From JANQHO01 sp965218075 (GTDB taxonomy: Bacteria; Bacteroidota; Bacteroidia; Flavobacteriales; Schleiferiaceae), in assembly GCA_965218075.1 (NCBI GenBank), contig CBDCJZ010000003.1, positions 1,116,001-1,180,000 on the forward strand: a DNA stretch of 64,000 nt, read 5' to 3'. Position numbers and translations under genes: made by a program. Below are positions 38,081 through 46,085 of this stretch, one piece after another (the first letter of the stretch is position 1; each line of letters opens with the position of its first letter). The notes beneath the pieces are model-generated. The model searched no databases, was not told the DNA's origin, and saw only the letters and a list, made by a program, of their open reading frames with translations.

Positions 38081-38489
38081 TTTTCTCTTACTATCTTCCT
38101 AATAAAAGATATATTACATTTAGCACTGGCTTACGAATGTTAACTTGAGTTTCTTTTGTATTTTTATAATCTACATAACGGCAAAGCCGAAAGCCCATAC
38201 TTAAACAGAGTGAATTTAGCTAAGTATTTTAATGCCATAAGAGCAATATTTGGGTTTGTATCTATAGCAATACTTTTTTCGTAACTGACGTTGCTCATCC
38301 TAGCAGAATCTATATTCCTCTGGGGTGAAGATGTTATCATTGCACGGGATGCCTCTTGAAAGATTCCTCAAAGAGAAATATGGGGATACTACTGCAAAAC
38401 CTCCTCCTCCATCCCCTAAAATTTCTTTTAGGGGGACTAGATCAAATAAAAGCAAAATGAATACATTATGATACCTTAAATAAAATGAT
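38081..38489. other. Gene-free interval with a perfect hairpin
   Basis: No gene that I can support. A 71-codon minus-strand open frame here is mostly the translation of the hairpin repeat. The only structure is the inverted repeat at 38413-38434. Confidence 0.5.
38413..38434. repeat. Palindromic intergenic repeat (CCCCTAAAA/TTTTAGGGG)
   Basis: Two 9-base arms and a TTTC loop form a strong hairpin inside a C-rich, G-poor tract (CTCCTCCTCCAT). Neither side has a T tract, so it is not a standard terminator. Similar CCCCTAAA palindromes are scattered in other Bacteroidota genomes, as I recall; that would need a search. Confidence 0.5.
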
Positions 38490-39965
38490 GTGAAAACAGA
38501 TTGTCTCAAAAACATACTTTATAGATCCGATTGTAAAGAAGCTATGAGAAAGCTTATTGATCGGGTGTAAAAGTAGACCTTATCTATTTAGACCCTCCTT
38601 TCAATTCCAATCGTGTCTACAATATGATATACAAGGGTAAAGGGAAGACTGCCCAGCAAAAAACATTTTCCGATATGTGGACTTGACACAAGTCAAACAG
38701 AGCAAATGCTTTTGCATTTTAAAGAAAATTTAGAAGAAGACAGGCGAGGTATCAGGGATAGTTAAAAACTTCCTGAAACTATGGATAGAGTCTATAGAAA
38801 GCATGACATCTAAGGATTAAGAAACTATTGGCTTATCTTATTTTATATGGCAGAGAGGCTTGTATTTATGAGGCAGATATTCAAAAATACGAGATCTATT
38901 TATTACCACTGTGACCCAACTGCAAGTCATTATATATTATATAAAGATAATTATGGATGGCATCTTTGGAATAGAGAATTTTAGAAATGAAATTGTGTGG
39001 AGCTATAGAACGGGAGGTGTTAGCAAAAGCTGGTTTGGGCGCAAGCATGGTGTTATCCTAGTTTTACTCAAAGAGTAAAATATATAAATTTAATATTCAG
39101 AAAGAACGATCTTATTCAACAAATAATCTACCGCCAGAGTTTAAAGGGATAGAAAAGTATCAAGACGAACATGGTCTTTAGTATACAATAGCAACAATGA
39201 GAGATGTCTGGGAAGTAACCGCTATTGGTCGAACATCTAAAGAACGACTCGGGTTTGCCACACAAAAACCAGTTAAGTTATTAGAACAGCTTATTAAAGC
39301 TAGTTCAAATGAGGGTGATATTGTATTTTAATCCATTTTGCGGATGTGGAACCGCTGCAGAAGCGGCAATAAGGCTAAATAGAAAATAGATAGGAATAGA
39401 TATAAGTCCACTAGCAATAGAAATAATAAAGGAAAGGTTAAACGATAGGTGTTTAGGCTATAAAGAGGCGGAGTATCAAGTCGTAGAAGGCAACCCTGAA
39501 AGCAAAAATGCTTATGACAAACTCAATCCTTTCCAAAAACGGGATTTTCTTATCCACAAAATAGGGGACCTCCCTAATGAAAAGCACAGCAGGAATGGAG
39601 GGGTGGATGGCGAAATGATCATTCATTTAGGTCAAGATTAAAGAAGGAGGAAATATTTGGGGAAAGATGATATTTCAAGTCAAAACGGGCAAAAAAGTAA
39701 GCCCCGCTATGGTCAGGGAACTATGGGAAAAGAGAAAGCAGCTATGGGAGGGCTTATTTTAGAACAAGAGCCTAGCGATAAAATGGCAGAGACGGCAAAA
39801 AGAAAAGATAATTTAGAGTATATATGGCAAAAAGTCTTCCCTTCTAATCATTACTCTAAATTACAAATATTAATAGTACAGGAAATAATAGATGGGCAAC
39901 TTTTTGATCTTCCTCCAGCTATGATGGAAATTAAGAAGTATAGAAAAGAAAAAACTCTGTTCTAA
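38490..39965 (+). pseudogene. DNA methyltransferase fused to an Mrr-like restriction endonuclease domain, heavily decayed
   Basis: From a GTG at 38490 the pieces read CLKNILYRSDCKEAMRKLI, VDLIYLDPPFNSNRVYN (catalytic DPPF), YYHCDPTASHYI, TIATMRDVWEVTAIGR, FATQKPVKLLEQLIKASSN (target region), then FQKRDFLIHKIGDLPNEK, GGVDGEMIIHLGQD and FQVKTGKKVSPAMVRELWEK. The last two carry the D...QxK core of Mrr/PD-(D/E)XK nucleases. The final frame (39657-39965) gives MGGLILEQEPSDKMAETAKR and LQILIVQEIIDGQLFDLPPAM. Frame changes and stops occur about every 100-150 bases. It was once a single-chain methyltransferase-endonuclease, unrelated to the HNH fusion at 4434. Confidence 0.85.
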
Positions 39966-40069
39966 AACTTTTAAGTCTTTAATTGAAAATTGCGAAGTGA
40001 ATAAATATTTATTTGCTATTGCATTAATAAAATTTTTAGATTGGCTAGATTAAATAAAAATTTAAATCT

Positions 40070-40516
40070 ATGGATGTTACAAAAACTATATCACCGGGGA
40101 AAAAGATATCATTGCTTATTGATCCTCACGGGGGAACGAAATATAGAAAAGTTTCAGATTCAGCTTTAGAGTCTGTTTTACTACATCTTGTAACTGAAAT
40201 GAGGGAAACGAGTAGTCATGATACTGGAAGATGGAAGAGCTTTCAGCCAACTTATAAATCTTATACTCTTACTGCAGATATACCGATAGTACAAGCACCA
40301 AACACCTTACTTACAACCCTAGAAATGCCTACAACGCAACAAAAAGCTTTTAGTTGGGAGTTAAATACTTTTGTAGTTGGTGAGATCCGGTGGTATGGTA
40401 ATGGGTCTTTTCAAGATATAGAGCTAGTACCAACATTAAACACTGCACATATCACCATTCGAGGAACTGGAGAATTAAGGCATTCTATTATTGAGATTCC
40501 ACTAGTCGCGACATAG
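40070..40516 (+). CDS. Phage tail-tube-like protein (prophage remnant)
   Basis: A 148-residue protein with SSHDTGRWKSFQPTYKSYTL and AFSWELNTFVVGEIRWYGNG, the pattern of TP901-1-type major tail proteins, in which target-cell tail-tube subunits have a conserved SKDSGGWKEF-like segment. The frame is complete from ATG to TAG. It is probably a relic of a prophage; the other tail genes are not nearby except the FN3 fragment that follows. The assignment is by pattern memory, and other beta-rich phage proteins are possible. Confidence 0.5.
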   Translation: MDVTKTISPGKKISLLIDPHGGTKYRKVSDSALESVLLHLVTEMRETSSHDTGRWKSFQPTYKSYTLTADIPIVQAPNTLLTTLEMPTTQQKAFSWELNTFVVGEIRWYGNGSFQDIELVPTLNTAHITIRGTGELRHSIIEIPLVAT

Positions 40517-40522
40517 TAGCTA

Positions 40523-40819
40523 TGGCAACGACTACAATGACAACCGCAAGTGTAGATTGGATTTCAATAGGGTCCAATTTTGAGGTGGAAGTTGAGCCAA
40601 CTAGAGCTCGCTCTTGGAAATGGAATTAGGATAAAAACATCTGCAAAGCCACTTGTTGTAAGCGTCTTAACTGCTACTACTACTTATGATGTTTATGTTA
40701 GACAGGGTATTGGCGATAATATTTACTCTAATTTTGCTGGGCCAACAACATTCACAACATACGGGATAGAGATAGATTTTAAAGATAAAAAGAAGCTTGT
40801 AGGGTCTACACCTAAATGA
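40523..40819 (+). pseudogene. Fibronectin type III domain fragment, frameshifted
   Basis: From 40523 the frame reads VDWISIGSNFEVEVEP and stops. The adjacent frame continues ATTTYDVYVRQGIGDNIYSN and AGPTTFTT, together one FN3 domain. Such domains are common in phage tail and surface proteins of this phylum. It lies 7 bases after the tail-tube-like gene. Confidence 0.6.
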
Positions 40820-40850
40820 TTTCAAGAAGTTCATTAAAGAGATTGGAATA

Positions 40851-40883
40851 AAAACTTAGGGAATTATATACATAAATAAAAAT
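40851..40883. repeat. Left end of element A with target duplication
   Basis: Target duplication AAAACTTA (40851-40858), one extra G, then the 24-bp inverted repeat. The first 12 bases (GGAATTATATAC) are shared with the ends of elements B and C. Confidence 0.9.
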
Positions 40884-40885
40884 AA

Positions 40886-40942
40886 TTGCTTGATTTCTCT
40901 GTTTATTATGGTATTAATGATGCTGTAAATAAAGGAGAAAAG
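40886..40942 (+). promoter_or_regulatory. Promoter and Shine-Dalgarno site of the element A transposase
   Basis: TTGCTT at 40886-40891 or TTGATT at 40890-40895, with TGGTATTAAT at 40909-40918, then AAAGGAG before the ATG at 40945. The Shine-Dalgarno site is strong for a Bacteroidota genome. Confidence 0.45.
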
Positions 40943-40944
40943 CA

Positions 40945-41880
40945 ATGAGTAAAACAACGATTAGCGAGTTCAAATTCTTGGAGCAATTCAGCACGGAAAC
41001 GAAAGCGGTTGCCTTCTTTAAAAAATCCCGTTGTCCTGACGGGAGATATTGCCCGCATTGCAGAAGTCTCAAAACCTATCCGCACAAGACTAAGGAAGTT
41101 TTACTACCACTGCAAAGAAGCGGGATGTCGCAAGCAGTTCAGTTGTAAGACCAATACCGTCATGCAATCAAGCAAGTTGCCCGTAAAGATGTGGCTTTAT
41201 GCGATGTACAAGGTCAGCGTTGCCCGCAAGGGGATAGCAAGTCTTCAATTAGCTAAAGAACTCGGCATAACGCAGAAATCAGCATGGTTTATGCTTCAGA
41301 GAATCAAAGAGGCTTGTGGCAACGATTTAGAGCAGTTAGCAGGAGTAATCGAGATCGACGAAACCTATATAGGCGGACTTGAGAAGAACAAGCATGAAAG
41401 CAAGAAGCTTCATGCCGGACGGGGAACAGTCGGCAAAAGCTGTGTTTTATTAGGGATAAGAGAAAGGGGAGGCAAGACCAAGGCTAAGGTAATCAAGAAA
41501 CGAGACGGAGAAACTCTTGAAAATGAAATAAGCCGGAGTGTGGTTAAGGGTTCCGTTGTTTTTACCGATGAGCATAATAAAGGCTACTCGGGGTTGCTCA
41601 AAAAAGAGTTTGAGCATGATACAGTCAATCATTCGGCAAAAGAGTATGTGAAAGGTATGGCTTCCACTAATGGAATCGAAAGCGTGTGGGCGGTTCTGAA
41701 ACGCAGTATTACGGGAACTTATACATCATGTGAGCAATAAACATCTGCCCAGATATGTAAATGAGGCAACTTTTCGCTTGAACGAAGGCGACGTTCGTAA
41801 TATGCTTATGGATAGAATCGTAACATTGTGTTCCAAGACGGCAGGCAAAACCCTGCCTTATTCCACCTTTACGGCATAGT
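40945..41880 (+). pseudogene. ISXO2-like (IS1595 family) transposase, two frameshifts
   Basis: The first frame gives FLEQFSTETKAVAFFKKSRC and CPHCRSLKTYP, an N-terminal zinc ribbon. At about 41095 it shifts by one base to FYYHCKEAGCRKQFSCKTNT, which carries the second zinc half, and then the catalytic domain: IEIDETYIGGLEKNKHESKK (Asp, then the Lys/Glu-rich loop), VFTDEHNKGYSGLLKKEF (Asp) and NGIESVWAVLKRS (Asn/Glu). A second shift at about 41722 is needed to reach HVSNKHLPRYVNEATFRLN, the conserved tail, ending at 41880. A 243-residue piece could be made, but without the zinc ribbon and tail it is probably inactive. Confidence 0.9.
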
Positions 41881-41889
41881 AAAATGCTT

Positions 41890-42724
41890 GAGTTCAAGAC
41901 ATCGTTGATGCGGTTGCTAAACCCGTCAAGCCAGAGAAAATAAAAGACGGCACGGTGGAGATAAATCAAGGTTATGTTGCCGACTGCGTGGATTTCATGT
42001 GGGGAATGAAACCTGATTACATCGACCTGACCTTAACATCCCCGCCTTACGACGAACTAAGAAACTATAAAGGGTACTCCTTTAACTTCGAGGCTATCGC
42101 AACTGAACTGTTCCGTGTTACCAAGCCGGGGGAAATAGTTGTCTGGGTAGTTGGAGACAAAATAAACGGTGGACGTACGCTTACCAGTTTCCGCCAGGGG
42201 ATATTCTTTCAGGAAATCGGGTTTGACATGCACGATGTAATGATCTACCGGAAAAAGAATACGCCGTTTATGCGTAGCAACGCTTACACAAACGCCTATG
42301 AGTTTATGTTTATCCCTAGCAAAGGAAAGCCAAAAACCTTTATTGCGATCAAGGAAAAAACTGTACGGAGCGGGTATGGGTAGTTCACAACAAGGGGACT
42401 GATGCTGTAAACAAGAAGGTTCTCAAGGAACTGAAGAAGGAAAAGACCAAGATTAACATTTGGCAGTATGCGGTAGGACTTCATGGCACCACTTCTGATA
42501 AAATTGCATTCAAACATCCGGCGGTGTTCCCTGAAAAACTAGCTGACGATCATATCCCTATCTTGGACAAACGAAGGGGATCTTGTTTTTGACCCTATGT
42601 GCGGTTCCGGTACTACTTGCAAGATGGCTCTTTTGAACGGAAGAAATTATCTCGGTGTGGATATATCCCCGGAATACGTAGAAATCACAGAACAGAGGCT
42701 AAGGAAATTCAAGAATGCTAAATG
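41890..42724 (+). pseudogene. Cargo DNA amino-methyltransferase of element A, two frameshifts
   Basis: The frame begins near 41890 (VQDIVDAVAKPVKPEKIKDG) and has YIDLTLTSPPYDELRNYKGY (catalytic SPPY) and RVTKPGEIVVWVVGDK. A base is lost at about 42378. A second frame reads WVVHNKGTDAVNKKVLKELK and ADDHI. An extra base near 42555 restores SWTNEGDLVFDPMCGSGTTC, the SAM-binding motif, and GVDISPEYVEITEQRL to the stop at 42722-42724. SPPY is typical of N4-cytosine and some N6-adenine methyltransferases. With catalytic and SAM motifs in different frames it is dead. Confidence 0.88.
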
Positions 42725-43437
42725 AGTGGATTGTATGTCCCAAAGGAAAGGGGAAACTGAATGAAAACGGAAAACCGGCTAGACGAACAAGAACGTTTGA
42801 GTTTGATTCAGTCGGGTTAGTCAAAGAGATCAAAGACGATTCAGTTGTTGTCTGGTTAATCGGCAGGGATGAAACGTGGACGATTCCCACAAAAGAAGTT
42901 GGGCAAATTGATGTCCACAAGACAGGGGATAAATTCCCAAAGAAGATTTGCAATATCTGCCATCACTTGCTTCCAGTAACTAGGTTTGCTAGAACCCAGA
43001 ACAACAAACATGGAATACTCCGCCGTCCTAGTTGTATTAGATGTCGAACTGATATTGACAAGCGAGCTCCTAAGACTCAGCAAGCTAGGCAGATGGAGAA
43101 AAAACGACCTGAGAAAGGCTCATCATTTAAGTGCCCTATCTGCCAGAAGCGTTCAATAACGGGGATAACTGCAAAAATTGTTGCCGACCACGACCACCAC
43201 ACGGGTAACATAAGAGACTTCATTTGCGACAGTTGCAATACTGGGCTCGGAAGATTTAAGAACGGTAAAAACTGTCTTGAAAATGCCGTTCTTTACATAG
43301 AAGAAAGAGATACCCTGAATACTGTAAACGAAGAAGAGACTCAAGATTCTCTGCTATCACAGTTAGCTAGCATCGCCGAGAAGGAACTTCCACAAGGTCA
43401 TTTTCTGCACGACAAAGAAGAGAATGAAGATGACTGA
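42715..43437 (+). CDS. Cargo nuclease with endonuclease-VII-like beta-beta-alpha metal fold
   Basis: A 240-residue protein, intact, whose start overlaps the end of the methyltransferase. Residues ~85-120 form a zinc site (CNICHHLLPVTRFA ... CIRCRTD). Residues ~139-185 form a second (CPICQKR ... CDSCNTGLGRF) enclosing VADHDHHTGNIRDF, the DHDHxTG metal motif of phage endonuclease VII. This layout, two zinc sites around a beta-beta-alpha-metal core next to an amino-methyltransferase, recalls type II enzymes of the Hpy99I kind (inference). If it is active while its methyltransferase is broken the host would be cut, so either it is inactive, not expressed, or another enzyme protects its site. Confidence 0.8.
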   Translation: MLNEWIVCPKGKGKLNENGKPARRTRTFEFDSVGLVKEIKDDSVVVWLIGRDETWTIPTKEVGQIDVHKTGDKFPKKICNICHHLLPVTRFARTQNNKHGILRRPSCIRCRTDIDKRAPKTQQARQMEKKRPEKGSSFKCPICQKRSITGITAKIVADHDHHTGNIRDFICDSCNTGLGRFKNGKNCLENAVLYIEERDTLNTVNEEETQDSLLSQLASIAEKELPQGHFLHDKEENEDD

Positions 43438-43469
43438 TTTTTATTTATGTATATAATTCCTAAAACTTA
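43437..43469. repeat. Right end of element A with target duplication
   Basis: The inverted repeat 43437-43460, one T, then the target duplication AAAACTTA at 43462-43469. Confidence 0.9.
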
Positions 43470-44032
43470 TAACCAGTTTTTTTAAAGATGGGTTATAGTG
43501 AGGGTAATACCCAGGATACGGGAATGGGCTTGAACCTGAAATGGCAAAATCAATTTGTCTTCATTCTTTTAAATGTGAGCGGAAGTCTCAAAGGCTGTTA
43601 TGCCTGGAATGACTGAAGGATTCGTAAAATTACAAAAAGCTATTAATATATGGTAGTGTGGAAGATAATGATAAAAATGAGGATAATAAAGGTGAAAAGA
43701 GAAGTAGCTTCCCACTATTATAATTGAAATTGCTGATAACATTGATGAGTTGTTTTTAGGAGAAATAGAGCAAAGCTCAAGGAACTTCTTATCATCTCTT
43801 TTGTTGATTTAGCACATTTCGCCAGGGGTTATAAGAAAAAAATCGAATGTCAAATAGACGTTAAGCCCTTCTGTTTTAAGGTATTTATACACCGCTGTCC
43901 TAACAGCTTTTTTAAAACCTAAAGGTGTTTAATCCTAAAAATTTGTTTAATTAGCCTTCAGAAAAAGACAAAGAAAAGGTAAAACGTCTTATGACTGATG
44001 TAAAGAAGAGCTTAAAAGCTCCGATTTTACTC
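43470..44032. other. Decayed interval upstream of fabI
   Basis: About 560 bases without an open frame of note or recognisable fragment. Confidence 0.5.
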
Positions 44033-44063
44033 TTGAAAAATTAAAACGTTTACCTTATACTTG
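44033..44063 (+). promoter_or_regulatory. Promoter of fabI
   Basis: TTG at 44033-44035, a 20-base spacer, then TATACTTG at 44056-44063, one base from the TAnnTTTG -7 consensus, 23 bases before the ATG. Confidence 0.45.
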
Positions 44064-44086
44064 CTTCAAAACTTAGGGAGTCCCAG

Positions 44087-44905
44087 ATGTCAAAAAAGCT
44101 TTTAGAAGGTAAGAAAGGAATTATTTTTGGGGCCTTAGATCACCATTCTATTGCCTGGAAAGTAGCCGAACAAGCTCATCAACATGGATCCCAGCTTGTT
44201 TTGACCAATGTGCCAGTGGCTATGCGTATGGGAGAGATTAATAAATTGGCAAAAAATACTGGTTCAGAAATAATACCTGCTGATGCTACTAGTTTGGAAG
44301 ATATCGAGAACTTATTTATTAAAGCTAAAGGACTATTTGGAGCAAGAGTGGATTTTGTTTTGCACTCCATAGGAATGTCCATAAATGTTCGCAAAGGCAA
44401 ACATTACACCGATCTGAATTATGACTGGCTGCAAAAATGTTGGGATGTATCGGCGGCTTCATTTCACAAGGTTATGCAAACTGCTTGGAAACTGGATAGC
44501 ATGGCGGAATGGGGGAGTATAGTAGCGTTAACCTATATGGCGGCTCAACGTACCTTCCCTGATTACAATGATATGGCCGATAATAAAGCTTACCTGGAAA
44601 GTATAGCCCGCAGTTTTGGTTATCACTGGGCTGTTCGAAAAAAAGTGAGAGTAAATACCGTATCACAGTCACCTACGCCTACGACAGCGGGAAGCGGAAT
44701 AAAAGGCTTTGACGGTTTTATTAAATATGCCAATAAAATGAGCCCTTTAGGCAATGCTACAGCCAATGATTGTGCTTCTTATATCATTTCTCTTTTCTCA
44801 GATTTAACTCGTAAAGTAACCATGCAAAACCTCTACCATGATGGTGGCTTTAGCAGTATGGGAGTTAGCGATATAGTAATGAGTCGGCTTATGGGTGAGG
44901 ATTGA
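44087..44905 (+). CDS. fabI: Enoyl-[acyl-carrier-protein] reductase (NADH)
   Basis: A 272-residue short-chain dehydrogenase-type reductase of fatty acid synthesis. It has the FabI start KKGIIFGALDHHSIAWKVAE (nucleotide site), DFVLHSIGM, a catalytic Tyr-x6-Lys seen as YNDMADNKAYLE (the usual YxxMGxxKxxLE with Asp-Asn in place of one step) and RVNTVSQSPTPTTAGSGIKG. It is full length. It is a single gene with its own promoter. Confidence 0.93.
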   Translation: MSKKLLEGKKGIIFGALDHHSIAWKVAEQAHQHGSQLVLTNVPVAMRMGEINKLAKNTGSEIIPADATSLEDIENLFIKAKGLFGARVDFVLHSIGMSINVRKGKHYTDLNYDWLQKCWDVSAASFHKVMQTAWKLDSMAEWGSIVALTYMAAQRTFPDYNDMADNKAYLESIARSFGYHWAVRKKVRVNTVSQSPTPTTAGSGIKGFDGFIKYANKMSPLGNATANDCASYIISLFSDLTRKVTMQNLYHDGGFSSMGVSDIVMSRLMGED

Positions 44906-44983
44906 ATAATCCGTGATTAGATTAAGTCAAAGAAAAAATCCTTGTACTTTTTAAGCTATCTTAATATTTAAGATGGGACGTGT

Positions 44984-46006
44984 TTATATATGACTAGCTT
45001 TCATTAAGTCCTGCACGTCTAGCATACCAATCACTTTGTCGTTTTCTGTCACAACTAATGAATCAACACCATTGTCTTTAAATGCAGCTTGGGCAGTATA
45101 AAGCAGTTCATGACTTTCAATAGAAACTGGAACTTTAAGATTGAGATTCCTTACGTTTTTATTAATAGAAGCTTCTCCTTCGTTTTCAATCAACCTACGT
45201 AAATCACCATCAGTAAAAATACCTATTGGGGATTGATGGTCATCTACAATAGTAACTGCCCCAAAACCACCTGAGGTCATGATTATCAGACAGTCAGTTA
45301 TCTTTTTGTCTCTAGTAATAGTAGGGTTTTCATTGGTTATCAGGTCTTTAACATGGGCTGTCATCATCGTAGTGTGTTCGAAAAACTGATTGGTACCAAT
45401 TTTAGTAAAATAGTTGTCCGTCAGCTTTTTCATAATGTTATAAGGAACAGTAATGGCATGTACGCCCATGTTGAGGGCGTTCTTTACGTGTTCAACATTT
45501 CTCACAGAAGAGAACATTACTTTGGTATCGTAGCCATAATAGTTTGCAACTTTAACACATTCGGATACCAGTCCTAGAGCATCATGTCCCTGGTCTTGTA
45601 ATCGACCTACCAGTGGGCAAACATAAGTGGCTCTGGCTGTCATAGCCATGTAAGCTTGTTGTATAGTATATACTAAATGTACATTTACATTAAACCCCTC
45701 GTCAACCAACTGCTTGCAAGCTTTAACTCCTTCTAATGAAACCGGTATTTTATAAACAGTTTTTTTCCGAACCAGACCAAGCAAATCTTGTCTTTTGGCT
45801 TCATTTACAATTTCTTCGGCGGTTTTGCCTAAAGCTTCAATTTGAAGTATTGGCACTATTTTACTCAATTCTAGTACGGTTCCATCAACATCGGTTATAC
45901 CATGGCGATGCATAAGAGTGGGAGTAGTAGTGAGCCCGGTTAAGAAACCAAATTGAAAAGCCTCTTTTATTTCTTTAATGTCAGCTGAATCGAGATATAA
46001 TTCCAT
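44984..46006 (-). CDS. Transaldolase/fructose-6-phosphate aldolase-like domain fused to paired CBS domains
   Basis: A 340-residue protein. Residues 1-215 align by motif with the small TalC/FSA aldolases: MELYLDSADIKEI start, Schiff-base Lys86 in YKIPVSLEG, and EYVAPY-like YVCPLVGR. Two active-site positions differ from E. coli FSA as I recall it: TTNP is TTTP (Asn28 to Thr) and the PYVNR Tyr is Leu. Residues ~216-340 are two CBS repeats (TAHVKDLITNENPTI, IGIFTDGDLRRLIENEG, KVIGMLDVQDLMKASHI), which match the C-terminus of KpsF/KdsD arabinose-5-phosphate isomerases. It lies 80 bases downstream of kdsA on the same strand. A role in forming or sensing arabinose 5-phosphate for KDO synthesis is inferred. 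Confidence 0.85.
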   Translation of the reverse strand: MELYLDSADIKEIKEAFQFGFLTGLTTTPTLMHRHGITDVDGTVLELSKIVPILQIEALGKTAEEIVNEAKRQDLLGLVRKKTVYKIPVSLEGVKACKQLVDEGFNVNVHLVYTIQQAYMAMTARATYVCPLVGRLQDQGHDALGLVSECVKVANYYGYDTKVMFSSVRNVEHVKNALNMGVHAITVPYNIMKKLTDNYFTKIGTNQFFEHTTMMTAHVKDLITNENPTITRDKKITDCLIIMTSGGFGAVTIVDDHQSPIGIFTDGDLRRLIENEGEASINKNVRNLNLKVPVSIESHELLYTAQAAFKDNGVDSLVVTENDKVIGMLDVQDLMKASHI

Positions 46007-46085
46007 AAGAATATCTAAAAACTAAGATGAAGATTTCAAGGTGGTGAAATTATTAATTCCTGTGTCAACTATTGTGATAGGTGAG

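Larger units (their letters stand above)
40859..43461 (+). mobile_element. Complete IS1595-type element with restriction-modification cargo (element A)
   Basis: Ends: GGAATTATATACATAAATAA... at 40860-40883 and its exact complement at 43437-43460, a 24-bp perfect inverted repeat. The 8-bp flanks AAAACTTA (40851-40858 and 43462-43469) are identical, a target duplication of the size known for the IS1595 family. Contents in order, all on the plus strand: an ISXO2-like transposase (two frameshifts), an amino-methyltransferase (two frameshifts) and an endonuclease-VII-like nuclease (intact). The nuclease stop touches the right repeat. Confidence 0.93.

Noticed and set aside
38300..38515. 71-codon minus-strand frame near 38300-38515
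   Set aside because: It mainly translates the palindromic repeat and has no family match.
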